From positions 3,534,001 to 3,598,000 of the forward strand of contig OY744472.1 of assembly GCA_963556145.1 (NCBI GenBank): a DNA stretch of 64,000 nt, in the 5' to 3' direction. Every line of letters begins with the position of its first letter. Position 1 is the first letter of the stretch. The position numbers and the translations under genes are program-made. Positions 22,869 through 35,158 of the stretch are shown one piece after another. Source of the stretch: Hygrocybe punicea. Its lineage: Eukaryota; Basidiomycota; Agaricomycetes; Agaricales; Hygrophoraceae. The notes beneath the pieces are model-generated. The model did no database searches. It was not told the DNA's origin and worked only from the letters and a program-made list of their open reading frames with translations.

Positions 22869-23146
22869 TACAATTTTTTTTTCTCATCCATTGGAGCGGT
22901 TTTTTATTTTTTATGACCTCAAGATGAATCCTATATTCCTGACAATATTTGAGGACACAATTCCAAAACTCTAGTTTATTCATGATTTATTCCAAAAAAA
23001 ATGCATTAGGAATGCAGAATTTGGCTCTATAGTTGATTTCAAACATTAATCAATTATTTAATTATTTTAATTATTTAATTACTGATGAACTGCCCTATAT
23101 CCTGGACTGATAAGAACGATTCTTCCATAAATGGAAGAACTCGTAA
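22869..23146 (-). mobile_element. Short element with Helitron 5' terminus (C', inverted copy of C)
   Basis: Reverse complement of 19855-20132 with small length changes in the A run. The 5' terminus TTACGAG is at 23146 on the minus strand. Its matching flank (23147-23238) stops exactly where the giant Helitron begins. Confidence 0.65.
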
Positions 23147-23238
23147 TCATTGTATGATGTGTCGACTTGTTTTCTGGTAAAGATGCTTCTCTGATGCACC
23201 TATTGACAACACCTGGATAGTACACACCATCTCATTTG

Positions 23239-23274
23239 TTACGAGTTCTTCCATTTATGGAAAACTCGTTCTTA
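23239..23274 (+). other. Helitron 5' terminus (palindrome), right copy
   Basis: TTACGAGTTCTTCC then ATTTATGGAAAACTCGTTCTTA: imperfect palindrome with ACGAGTT/AACTCGT arms. The same start occurs at 18013, 19855, 9855(-), 22178(-) and 23146(-), and in diverged form at 53822(-). Confidence 0.75.
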
Positions 23275-23678
23275 TAAACCCGGTTTTCAGCCATTGAGGT
23301 GATTCATTCATTCATCTCAGGGACTGAGGGAAAAATGTGTCCAAATATAGCAACTGAGTTCTAAATCCCTTTTGACTGGTTTCATCCGAGAATCCAGAGC
23401 CTCTATTGACTTGCACACTGCATGGATCTTCACCAAATTTGACAATGAGTATGTGATGGGGACCATCCTGCTGGAAAAAAGTTATGGAGTGCATCTGGTA
23501 TAATTTGGGCTACCTGTGAGCTATTCTTTGCAAGAGATATGAGTATAGCTACAATAACTGGTGTAATATGGCAAAGTAAAAGATGGTACTTTCTAGCTAC
23601 ATTCTATTGTATGTCTGGGACACTTTTGTCCACTTAAGGCAGCTGGTAAATGTGATATCTGAGTCTCTAGAATGCAAA

Positions 23679-24304
23679 TAAGTGAGGGTGGCCCGGAGTT
23701 GTGGCTAAAATTCAAGTGGAGTTTGAAATCCATGTTGAGAGCATTCGAGCTCAGATGAATCCAAAACCTTCTCTTGGTCAACAGCCCCATCCCCCTCCAT
23801 TTCAGACTCTACTGCCAGCCCCCTGCTACACCTACTGCCCTACAACTTTCCCATCCTCCTCTACTGTCCCCTAACTCTCTCCAGGAAACCTTTTGGCCTC
23901 CAAAAGGTCACCGATGTCTAGCAATAGTGTCACCAGCAACCCCAGCAACAGAAGCACATTCCGGCTGCTTTGGAGCGCCATGGAGGGTTTCTGAGGGCAG
24001 CAGGGGATGTGGTGCACCCACCTCCTGCTATACTAGATGAGTTTTCTGTTTTATTAGCTGTCCTGGATCTGAATTGACCATGGGGTGCTCACCCAGGTGT
24101 CACCTGCTCCTCCCAGCCTTTCCACCCTATTCAGCACCCTCCCAGCCTTCTTTCAGTCCCGCTGTAGTCCCAGCACCCATTCGTCACCATCTCCACTGCT
24201 TCCTTTACCCCTCTTAGCCTGTTCTGCCCCTTTTTCACCCTTCTGCTCATTCCCCCTCTCCAATCCTTTCTTTGACCTTTATTGACTCTCTTATCATTCA
24301 CTTA
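23679..24304 (+). repeat. Dispersed repeat R1, right copy
   Basis: Inverted counterpart of 8790-9415; diverged relative at 51780-52440. Confidence 0.75.
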
Positions 24305-24422
24305 TCACGACTATCTCTCATTCCCATCCATTGCCTTCATTGTAGCCATATTGTAATACTTTGTAAATAATTTGACATTTAATGAAATTAATTAAATTAC
24401 AGATAAGTCCCTATTTGTAGAA

Positions 24423-24478
24423 GAAAGTGGCTAGCAGGAGATCATCGCAATGCCTGAGGCAATTTTGCTAACCACTTC
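24423..24478. repeat. Imperfect palindrome B, right copy
   Basis: Inverted counterpart of 8616-8671. Confidence 0.6.
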
Positions 24479-24599
24479 AGCGACTCTGACTTTAATCCTC
24501 ATGATCATCAGGGGTGTGCACATAGGTATTATACTATTAATCATTAATATATTTGTAACAAACTATATGTCTTATTGGATACACTATGAGTACGTGGAT

Positions 24600-24690
24600 T
24601 GAAAAAGAGCTTTCCACATAGCTGTCACTCAATGTGCAATGGGTTGTTGTCCTTGCATCATGTAACGAGTAGTATTTGATCATTCCTTGA
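24600..24690 (+). pseudogene. Relic of the 3' end of the many-exon cargo gene (right copy)
   Basis: Resembles about 37845-37930, including the 'gagtag' stop region, but with several substitutions and no upstream exons. It implies that an older copy of that gene was once placed here inside the element. Confidence 0.62.
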
Positions 24691-25922
24691 TATATAGATC
24701 TTTAAGATCGTTGATATCTACTTGGTTCAGACCATTTATTCTGGTTATGTAAGGAAACATGTGCTTATCACGTGTTTGCTGGGGGTCATATGCCTGAATT
24801 CTCACGATCCGTCTTTTCTTTTCCTCTAGTCTTTCACCATGGTCTTCTGGTGTCTACTCCTTTTTATTGCTGCTTCTCTGTGCAATAAATTGTAATAAAA
24901 AACTATCCGATGCTATGAACAGGTCCTCTGTCCTCCCTCTAAGTACATTTTTCATTTATACTTTATTATTATTTTTATTTGATGATTGCATACAGAGCGC
25001 AAAGTCTGTGACTGGCCTTTTTGTGCCAATGTTTCTACCCTAAACAATCAACGCGTTGAACTATTCTGGAGGATGGATGGGCCTGAAGTCAATGCTTGAC
25101 ATTGACTTCTTTCTTTCTGGGGTGAACACTTTGTCTTTATTTGGGCGGGTCTTGGTTGCTGGTTAGCTGGGAACGGGAGGGTTAATGGTCGTTCGTCCTT
25201 TTCTTTATCTTTTCATACTCAATTTTTCATTTCATTATATTCGTTTCTGTTTTGTTATGTTGTGTTGTTCAATGCATTCATCATGTCATCATGAGTTCGT
25301 CAAATAGATGAGAGGGGTTGTATTATCACCATGTAGCTATATACCATCATCCATATTTGCCATTCTTCGGCAAGTCATTTACATTTGTGAAAACAATCTG
25401 GATAATAATGAAGAAAGAATGCACAGCAGGAAATCATGTGCACGAAATAAAAATAGTGTCCAATCACGTGATAAGGATCGTAAGAAAAGAGGGTGCAGCA
25501 GGAAGTCACATGCATGGATAAGGTGTGCAAAGCTGAGTGCTGTGACCTCATACATGACTTGTAATTTCTGATCAATAGGTATACCAGTTCCTGTACCGTA
25601 TTCAAAATACTGTCATCCCCTCAGAATATATCAGTAAAAGCCCTAGAAACAGCTACTTCTATGATATATATCTCATGAAAATTCAAATGCCTATGTGTGG
25701 TGTAAACTCACTAGTGCCTGAATTTGGGCTCAAATCACTTAGTGCTGGTGACAAGCACCTCCATTTCATTTAGTACTATAACCTTTCCCATATAACCTTC
25801 AAAATCCATGGAGAATTGAGTGAGAAACAAATCAAATACTCTACCAAAAATGTCCATTTGGTAATGAATTAATTAATTATTAATAAAATATTTATTAAAT
25901 AGATATGTCCATATTTGTAAGA
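24691..25922. other. AT-rich spacer, no gene seen
   Basis: Inverted counterpart of 7172-8403. Short frames (25308-25571 plus, 25375-25605 minus) overlap each other and show no motif. Confidence 0.35.
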
Positions 25923-25979
25923 GAAAGTGACAAGCAAGAGATCGCCTCAATGCCCGAGGCGATTTTGCTAGTCACTTTC
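25923..25979. repeat. Imperfect palindrome A, right copy
   Basis: Inverted counterpart of 7115-7171. Confidence 0.7.
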
Positions 25980-26018
25980 GGCTTATTCAGCAGATGGCAA
26001 CTTCAACAGCCCCACCAT

Positions 26019-26769
26019 GACCCGCACATGCAATCCGTGAGTTGGATATTTTTTGTTCACCTTCGCCCGGATACCACTGACTGATGTTCACACAGGCCGT
26101 GATCGATTCCGGCACCCCGTTTCCAACCGAAATGACGAGTCTGCGCGAGGGGAACGGCCGCACACACAATCCGTGAGTTGCCCCCCACTTGATTTTTTTT
26201 TGTTCACCTTTGCTCGGATACCACTGACTTAAACTCACACAGGCCGTGGTCAGTTCCGGCACCGTGTTTCCACCCGAAACGATGTGTTTGCGCGAGGGGA
26301 ACGGCCGCACACGCAATCCGTGAGTGGCCCCCCCCCTTGTTTTTTTTTGTGCACCGTCGTTCGGAAACCACTGACTCATGTTGTCACAGGCCGTGGTCGA
26401 TTCCGGCACCCCGTTTCAGACCGAAACGACAAGTCTGGGTGAGGGGAACGGCTGCACACGCAATCCGTGAGTTTCCCCCCCCCCTTGTTTTCTTTTGTGC
26501 ACCGTCGCTCGGAAACCATTGACTTAAGTTCACACAGGCCGTGGTCGATTCCGGCACCCTGTTTCCCCCCGAAGCGATGTGTTTGCGCGAGGGGAACGGC
26601 CGCACACGCAATCTGTGAGTGGCCCCCCCCCCTTGATTTTTCTTGTGCACCGTCGCTTGGATACCACTGAGTTAAGTTCACACAGACCCTCATCAATTCT
26701 GGTATCCTGTTTCCAACTGAAAGGATGAGTTTGGGCGAGGGGAACAGCTGCGTACAGAATCATTCTGTC
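26019..26769. repeat. Minisatellite, ~148-bp unit, about 5 copies
   Basis: Inverted counterpart of 5880-7075 but 445 bp shorter, i.e. three units fewer. Confidence 0.95.
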
Positions 26770-28001
26770 TCCACCCACTTTTTTTTTCTGTTTTTTTTTG
26801 TTGCTCCAGCATTGTTGGGAGACCCTTACCTTATGCCTACACTTAATCAATGCTCTACCTTTGTTTGCACTTGAATGAGCTCTCTCAGCCTTGTTGTATT
26901 ACTTTAATAGTTGAAATGTTATATTTTTTGCGCAAACAATGTTGTTTGGTCACGGTGGTGCATTGCTTTTTGCTTTCTGCTATACCTACTAGCCCAACAA
27001 TTGTTTTGGGAGTCCCAGACAATTTAAACTGCCTCTGTGCTTGTCCTAGCCTGATTCTTGGTGTTGTACACCAACAATCTTTGCTGTCAAAGCTCTCATA
27101 AACGACAAAGTACGTTGCTTTTTTGAAAGCTGGATTTCACTCATCTTGTGTCTTCATCCTACACATCTAGAGCCATCTTGGAGATCTTTGCAAGGGTTTC
27201 CTTTCCGTAGCTCCAAATCTCCATTTGGTTCAGTGGTTGTGGAGCTATAACTGTTTTACTATTCAGGTACATTTGGTTGATATTACAGCAACCCCTAATC
27301 ATAATTTTATCATCCTAGCAATTATTTTGAAGCCCTTGCTTCCCTCTATCCAACTACCACTAAATCAGCAGAATCCAACCGCTGGTTCACAAGGTATTTG
27401 ACTTTTTCTATCCTCACACTCCTATCTCTTTGTCTCAGAGTATACTCATCCAAATCTCTTGATTTTGTAGCCAATTTGGGACCTCTTGGCAACTTCTTTC
27501 TGCTGGTATCTTGGCCTTTCCAAGAGACCACTCTGGTCCCGTGACAAGTCAATTTTTCATTGGCTTTTTCACTTGCGCTTGGCTTTTCGTCTCCGATTGA
27601 TCTGGTACTTCTGGGACTAGTTCTGGACTCGCGTATTATCACTCTCATCAGTTCTTGCTGTGGCTGTAGTGCTGCACATTGGTTTATTAAAAGGAGACTA
27701 GAGCAAGGTGAATTACAGAGAAGTGCTACCTCCCTGGGCTCTCTCTACGAGTGTTACCCCAGTTGCTTGTGATCTAACCAATCACTGCACCGCTCTCTGT
27801 AATACAGTGTGTAGGGAGATTGGGCTGGCGGGTTTACAGTTGCCTCCCCTTCCAATTTGGAAGATTCTCTATTATCAACTACCACTGTTGACACCGATTT
27901 CATCTCTTTGAGAATATACTGGTAGTGTGTACTAGATCCACAGAGAACTGATTTTCAACCTCGCATCTATCCCAAACTCCCCACTGTCCTTTGACGTACT
28001 C
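26770..28001. other. 5' region upstream of the dioxygenase-like gene
   Basis: No gene recognised. Inverted counterpart of 4648-5879. Probably includes the promoter of the gene starting at 28002. Confidence 0.4.
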
Positions 28002-31000
28002 ATGGATCTCTCTGACTTGATTAATGTGGAAATGTGTGAACAAAATGCTCCGGTGAGTTCTGAGTACTCATTTTAATTTGAGTTGCTTGCTCAAGGTTCT
28101 CATAGGATGATGGCAACCAGTTTGATGCTCCTATGGGGTCAAATACCGATCAGATGGACTTGGATGTCGCAGTTGTCAACAGAAATCAGGACAATCTATC
28201 ATGTTCGTTTCTATAACATTATATTTTCTTGCTTTTGTTTAATTCTCCTTCAATAGGCCACAATAATCCTGAATCAGACAATCCAGTTCTCTTTGGTATC
28301 AGGGATGTATACAGCATATCTCCTCTGGATTCCTATACAACAGAACCGCCCTACGACTCATTTTGGTGTGAAGATCAGATATCCAGGACACCTGTATCGT
28401 CACCAGCTGTATTGGTTCCACCTCCCCCCACAAATCCTCCTGAGGGATCTGGATTCGTCTATCCTAATGCGCCATCTTATACGTTGGTTCAAGATAACCG
28501 TTATCAAAGGGGATACACATATGTAGCCAATTTCGACACGGCTAAGAAAAGCATGGTTCTGGAAACACTGCTCCATACCATTACCCCTCCAAACATAGGT
28601 CCTAGTTTGGTTGATGGGAAACTTGTACACGTTCCAGTTCCTGGCATGATCCTGATGCCTGTTGGCATACCATTCGTTAATCGTATAAATGGCTCCGATA
28701 AACATATCATCACCGTCACCTGCATTCAAACCGTTTCCTCCATGCAACAGTATGCGTGCGGCCCAGAAGTCAGCAGACTCGCTGATGAAGTACTGGAAAT
28801 AGCCTTTGGAAAACCACCTGTTATTGGCCAGCCTGCTGTTCCTGCCATATACGACCTTGGACTTAAGCACAATGACAGGTCCACAACAGACATTGGCGAT
28901 CCTCGTAATGGTTCCTCCAGTTTGGCCACAACCAAGATTGAGGGTGATGGACGTGGCGTAATTGCACCTGCTGTTCAAGTTCAACATCCACAGATATCCC
29001 GCCTTCTTCGCATCTGTTACCAGCTGTTCCGACACATCATGCCAGCTTGCATCTCCAAGCTGGAGTGGGATATGTTTGAGTGGATCTTTTGGGATAACAA
29101 TGTGCCTGGATTTGGTGGTCCTTTACCGAACAACACTGGTCTGCAAGTCAATGTATCATCTGATATCGGTGATCTGGCTTCCATGATTGGTCAGTTCCAG
29201 GGGAGATTGCACACCGATCGCAATGATTTTCATCCGGCATTTACTCTTTTTATTCTGGCTATACGCTTACCTCCAGGTATATGTTTTTGTCATATTTCTT
29301 TTCTAAATGCATTTATTAACAATCACAATAGGCAGTGATTCTGGTCCCTTCTTCTTCCCGAGGCCTGCTTTATACTTCAGGGCAATAAATGTTGCCGTGT
29401 TTTTTTCAGTGTTCAAGGGACAGGATCTTCATGGTGGTGAGAAGCCAACTGTAAATCCAGATCCAGTTGTGGCAAAGGAGTGGCTGGCGCAGACTGGTCT
29501 TGGTCAGCTTGCGGATTTGGTTGGCATGCAAAATCGGGTCGGCATGGTTGTATATCCTAATCATGCTGCATTTACACGGATTACCCCATTTCTCGTTACC
29601 CCAGTCACAGGCTTCGGAAACATGGGATCTCAGTCACATTTCAGCCGTGGATACCCTACCTTTGCTAGTGATGGCCTACAAATCTTTGGAGATATCGCAA
29701 CACACAAGAATTTCCTTGCACGTGACCTTGTGTGTAACTCCTGGAATAGCGCCATTCTTGCTGGCATAGATTCCCCTGTGCATCCTTCTGTTATGCTGTC
29801 CAGCATGACTTATACCGATGAGAATGGGGAGATTTGTAGGATGGCACCTCTTCCATACGATCCGGTCAAAGACAGGTCTTTTGTGCGACGAATGAGAGGA
29901 TACTACTCGTGGTATGTGCAGAAGATATGTGATCCACATCATATTCCTATTACGAAGACGGCATATGGAAATACCCAGCAGCATTTGCGAGAATCATACA
30001 AGAATTCATTGGAATCCTCTCGCCCACGACTTGCACCTCTCAATGTCCGACTCCCCATCAAGCCACGACTTGCAGTTACTCCAGATCAGGATTCAGACGC
30101 TGCTCATTCTACTCTCTCAACACCTTTGTCATCCCCCCCAGCATCGGTGATAGATATCAATTCTGAAGAGCCTATTGCAGCTGTTGCTGCTAATGTCAGA
30201 CAGTCAGGATCAAAGCGAAAGGCTCTTTCTCCTGTGACCGAACAGTTGGATGACTCCCATCTTCCTGAAGCAGATGACACTGTAGAGATTGAGAATGATG
30301 ATGGCTCAGAGTATGAGATTGAATCTATCCAGGAGGTTGCAATAATTGATGTAAGTATCGTCTGGATTCTTTCACTTACTCATTACTATTTCCTTTTGTA
30401 ACTGAAACTCTTTGTTTAGGGGATTCCCCAATGGCGTCTAAGATTCAAGGGATACGGACCATCTGAGGACTTGTGGTATGAGCATAAGGGAATTGCGTAT
30501 GTGTTTCTTTTATTCCATACCAATATCTTTGTAATCTTTTGGATTTAGAAAATCTGCTCCCTGCCTTCTCAAGGAGTTTCATAGGAATCCCCAGAACAAT
30601 GTTCGTCCCTTACATGAACTGGTGTCATCAGCTGGGTCCGATGATGATAGCGACACTTCGGATGAGGATTGGGTTGACGACCAAGACCCAAAGCCAAAGA
30701 ATACATCTTCTGCATGCCCTCAACCCGACATCATAACTGACCCACCCACAAAGCAACCAAGTTCCTCTGTAACTACAGGCATGCTTGTTATGCCTGTGGT
30801 TTCACAGTTTCTCGGTCCTGTGCCTGATACGTCCTTCAAGATGCTCGATATACTTCTTGATGTGACCAGACTCCAAGAGGAAGCTATTGCGCTGGATGCT
30901 GGTCAGAACCTTGTTGGCAAGCCTATGGATTCCAATACCATTGTCAAGCTTCTTCGTGATCGTCTTGACCTTGACAATCAGGTCACAGCATTTATGGAAC

Positions 31001-33377
31001 TTGCACCAGAATCAAAGTACACCAACGTATCACCAAATGATGAAGCCACCCTAATTTTGGAACAGATCGTTGGCTCAGTCGATATTCTCCCTGCCCTGAT
31101 GGTGGAATCTGAAAAACTGTATTTTCTCCAAAGAGCTATCCAGTGGCAGATGTGTCGTTCCTACTTGGTGTTCTTTCAGTGGTATGAAGAAAGTGGCCCA
31201 CATCTGGCGCGACAGGTGGCTAACAGTCATCGAGAACACACAATTAACGCTACTTTCCCATCATTTGCAAACTGCGTCAACCATGTCGTACAATATGTCA
31301 CATGTGTTCGTACTCGACAACAAAGTATTGTTAGTCATGGAACCAAACGACGCAAGACCTCAGCAAAGACAACCAATTTACCGACTCCTCATCTCGAGTT
31401 CAATGACGATTTCACAAGACTTTCACTCATACCCTCCCATTTTGTTGACAATCGCATCAAGTCCAGTTCTTCTGCCGTCACACCTCTGCCAATTGTGAAT
31501 CGGACCATCAACAATGGTGATGCAGCACTTTATGCCATTGTTTCAGAAGTCCTCTTTGCACTGTGGTGTGATGCACTTATCATCCCCTCACTTGATACAG
31601 CGGATAACCTGTTCAACACCTCTCGACGTCGTAAAATTCCTAACGACTCAAAGACAACTTGGAACAAGAATGTAGTTGACCGCTCAATTGTTCGAGGTGG
31701 GATTGTTATGGCATTAGTTGATATTGTTGGAGAGGGCATACTGGCATCTGATGGCATCCGCAATTTCCTATCCAGTCCAGCCAGGATGTTTACCAAAAAC
31801 CTGCAGAAGGATGACGCATTCGCCAGTAAACTCATTCGGGATTATGCAAGTACTATGGAACCTCTCATTACTCATGTTGAGGATTTGCTGGCCGCTAAAC
31901 CAAAGATAGCAGATTGGTGTGATTACATTGGAAAGTTGGTTAGTGGTGCTCTGGTGGATCTCGGTGATAGGAGTCTTTCTGCTCTGCCAGGTGGGGCATC
32001 CAAGGGATCGAGATCCAAGAAGAAATGCGTTCCACGGTCCCCACTCAAGCCTGCTCTTCCCATCAAGAAATTGGAGGACATATTGACAGATTCCAAGGCG
32101 CCACATTTTGGTGCTCTTGCTTTAATCTGCCGTGAAGCTTTATCTGTGGATCATGGAAAGGGCATTCAAGACCTCCATCTCAATCGCGTTCTCTTAGGCC
32201 AAACGAAGCCGAAGTACCAACGGACACATACACTTAGTCAGACTTACCCATTCCGTCATGCCAGCCCATATGCGATTCTGTTTGCAAAACACTTGCCAGC
32301 CAGGCAACTCACCGGACGACTAGGTTTGGCCAATGCATTGGTGTTTATGGTTAGTTCTCAATGTGAGGACACCGTCAAGTTTTTGAACAGCGTCACATTC
32401 TGGTCCGATTCACTGGAGGAATGTATAGAGACTTTTGATCAAATTGTCAGGAAAAACTCGCATTTCTACACCGATCTACGCTATAATCCCATATCACCAT
32501 CTTCATCCAAGACCAAGACAAGTAAAGCAGGCGATACAAAGAAGAAAACTGGCTTTTTTGCCCTGAACAGACGCGAGCAGGCAGCCTTAGGGTATATTCA
32601 TTTTGACTCACCAACCATATGGGGTCAGCCTTCCTGTCAGCTCAGTCTATTCTCAAAAATCCCCCATCGAGATCCTCTGGTGAATCGTTTTACTGAACTC
32701 TTCAGTGATGATTTTCAGACCAGGTGGACGAACTTTCTTGGACCGCTTTTCAACCAAGACCCTGCTTCCTTCACAGGAAATAAACCCACATGGAATGATA
32801 TGCATCAGTTTATTTGCAAGCTCAGTGTAGCTGGCTTAGGATCAACAACACAATCCTCCCTTACTGCGTTTCAACTCACAAATAATCTCACACTTGCACA
32901 CCTCTGCACGCCTCCTCTTGTAGAAGACGTAACAGCCTGGATATGGAAGATGAAGAAGGCTGGTGCTTATCGTGGTCTACAGGAACTAGGATTCGATGTC
33001 ACATCTCTCCACAGGACCCACACATCATTCAAATGTGTGTTCAAACACTTTGATGATAATCTGTCGCAGCGGGATCGGTCTTCAATGGGATTTGACATCG
33101 GTTGTGGTGTCATTTTTGTGGAGCATATACTGTGCAAAGTCGTTCGCTGGGATAAGCGCTTGGTGTACAATTGTGGTCAGGGTGCCAGTCTGGTTGGGCT
33201 TGGAGATGTAGCGGCTGGTAAGGTAACATGGGCAAAGGGTGCTAATCATGACGATGCATCCCTTTTTCCAATTCCTCTTAAAATGAGTCAGGATCGTCTG
33301 ACAGAGCTTTTGGTTGACGGTAAGATATCTCTTATATATTTGTTATTGGTTCTCATATCACCTCTTCAGCTTCTTAG
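28002..33377 (+). CDS. Fe(II)/2OG dioxygenase-like (possibly TET/JBP-type) protein with chromodomain
   Basis: Seven exons: 28002-28052, 28106-28202, 28257-29276, 29332-30350, 30420-30496, 30549-33319, 33370-33377. They sum to 5043 nt (1680 codons plus stop) with consistent GT..AG introns, which supports the model. Residues ~355-435 look like a double-stranded beta-helix: His368-x-Asp370 in LHTDRND, hydrophobic strands, then FKGQDLHGG with His423. This is the metal-binding pattern of 2-oxoglutarate oxygenases. Around residues 720-765 a chromodomain spans exons 4-6 (WRLRFKGYGPSEDLW). A Ser/Asp/Glu-rich linker and a long alpha-helical C-terminal region of unknown fold follow. If TET/JBP-type, it would oxidise methylated bases in DNA, with the chromodomain targeting chromatin. 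That is inference: only fold motifs are seen. It lies inside the giant Helitron; a near-identical inverted copy is at 1-4647. Confidence 0.72.
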
Positions 33378-33613
33378 TTCCATTGCCCTAAATTCTGAAT
33401 ACGTCACTTGAACTTTTGACTTGGTTGTAACATTAATGTATCTTACTGTACTTGTATGTGATGCGGTCCCATGATTTATATCGAGTTTCACATGTTTTGT
33501 TATGCATGTATTTTGTGCTACTACTACTCAATTTGTCTGTTGGTGATTAAACCGAAGATTTTATATGATTGAGTCTTTGATTAAACAGTGTTAAATATCT
33601 GAAATGTTGAGTA
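33378..33613. other. Convergent 3' intergenic region
   Basis: Separates the dioxygenase-like gene and the minus-strand gene ending at 33614. AT-rich; probable shared 3' processing region, no gene. Confidence 0.4.
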
Positions 33614-34756
33614 CTACGTCTCTTGTTCATCCTCAGAAAAGTCCGCATTCCTCTTTAATGTCTTTAAAACTTTGGGCTTCTGAAACAATGCTTGTGCTTG
33701 TGCAAGCGCAGCTTTCTGATAAGACATTAACAATTGGGATAACAACGGACAATGAAATTTGATTTCCAACCTTTGTGAATGTATTGTCAATCAAGGCAAG
33801 CGATCGAAGCACAATCACAAGTCTAAAATCTTTGCTGACATTGTTTTTATCACCACTGGCAAGAGGGACTACCAAGAATGAAAGTCGTGCTTCCACAATA
33901 TCTCCGACAGAAATATTGGTTGGATTCATGCGGGTATATCTAAGGTAGAGTATTTGACATGGGAAATTTCATATAACTGTAAACCTTACCGGAAGCTACC
34001 ATCATCCTTTGTCGCCCTTTGAAAATAGCCAACTTCATTATCCACAGTATGGCGATACTTGGAATCTACAGATGCCAGAATTCCATCAGGATCAACAAGG
34101 TTGTTGAAAGGTACAACTTCAGCAGATGCCGCAATTGCACCAGTGCTGAAATATCGGTTGCCAGCTCCTACAACAATCCATTCCTCGAACATATCAGGCA
34201 TCCAGTCTTTTAACGTGTCCGAACGCATATGCTTGGCAAAGGTCGAACAAATTGTTGATATACCCTCCAAAGCCGCCTTGTACTTGTGGGTATCCAAACC
34301 AGTCAATTGTATTGCCTGCCTAATACGCATTGGATTCCTGAAATTTGAGTAAGTTCTTCATTCACGTCATTGTGCTGGAAATACCTGGGTAGCTTGAGAA
34401 CTGGTGGTAGTTCACAGTGAGTGAGGATGCCTGTCAGACGTAATACTACTTCTTCAGGTCCTTCTCCCAGTCCCCCCTTTACAAGTTGGTACTGATGACG
34501 GTCTTTCTTATAGCGGACTTGCAGTGAATCAAGAAGGCCATCAGCCTGTATGCAGCTAAGTTTTTGCTGTGTCGCAAAGATATTCAGGCTCTTACTTTAG
34601 TCAACGTGCAGAGATAGCTAGCTTGCTTGGAACCGTTATACTGTATGGAGGCTTCAAGTTCCAGTTTTTCACCTGTAATTATATGATTGAATCAAGCTAT
34701 GACAGTATAAAATTCTTCTACTCACCAGCAGCTACCAGCTCATAAAACTTATTCAT
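33614..34756 (-). CDS. Cargo gene of unknown function, 295 codons
   Basis: Six exons on the minus strand: 34726-34756, 34596-34672, 34385-34545, 33990-34337, 33771-33939, 33614-33715. They total 888 nt, 295 codons plus stop, and all junctions keep frame. The protein begins MNKFYELVAAG. It has a central region with DWMPDMFEEWIVVGAGNRYF and a later block VGDIVEARLSFLVVPL followed by FRLVIVLRSLALID. It ends in a Lys/Ala-rich tail and an acidic end (SEDEQET). I see no signal peptide, membrane span or catalytic motif. From memory, proteins of this look form a repeated family in Agaricomycetes with no assigned role, so it may itself travel with mobile DNA. It lies between two plus-strand cargo genes in the giant Helitron. 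Confidence 0.7.
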
Positions 34757-35158
34757 AGATTGCTATGGGAGGGAGGTACTTGCGTATACAGACTATATAT
34801 GCAGATTTTCGCACGTTGGATTATATTCATATTGGTATGTCTTGTAACAAATAGCATTGATTAGGTCTCTGGCTGTTCTCCTCTAATATATACTTTAACC
34901 AGATAAAATCGCCTCATTAATGTACAATCTGTATTTGTCGCACTACACATGAACATTCTGTACAGTTAACAATTTGTTGAGCACATGTCTTGTAGAATGT
35001 GCTGGAAAGACGATTACATTTCTGGTACACGTGATACATCACGTCTTGTAGAATATGCTGGAAAGACGATTACATTCCTGGTACACGTGATACATGTGTA
35101 TCATTATTTGTAAAAAGAGGTTATTGAAAACAAACTTGTCCTTGTATTTTACTGTATC
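34757..35158. other. Divergent intergenic region with a short repeat
   Basis: Lies between divergent starts at 34756(-) and 35159(+). It contains a ~57-bp direct repeat: 'cttgtagaatgtgctggaaagacg' at about 34990 and 'cttgtagaatatgctggaaagacg' at about 35045, each followed by 'attacattt/cctggtacacgtgatacat'. This could be a duplicated regulatory element for the two genes. Confidence 0.5.

Noticed and set aside
1..32648. The large inverted repeat as an assembly artefact
   Set aside because: The arms differ by several substitutions and by three tandem units, and each 5' end abuts different sequence, which a mirrored misassembly would not create. Long reads would still be decisive.
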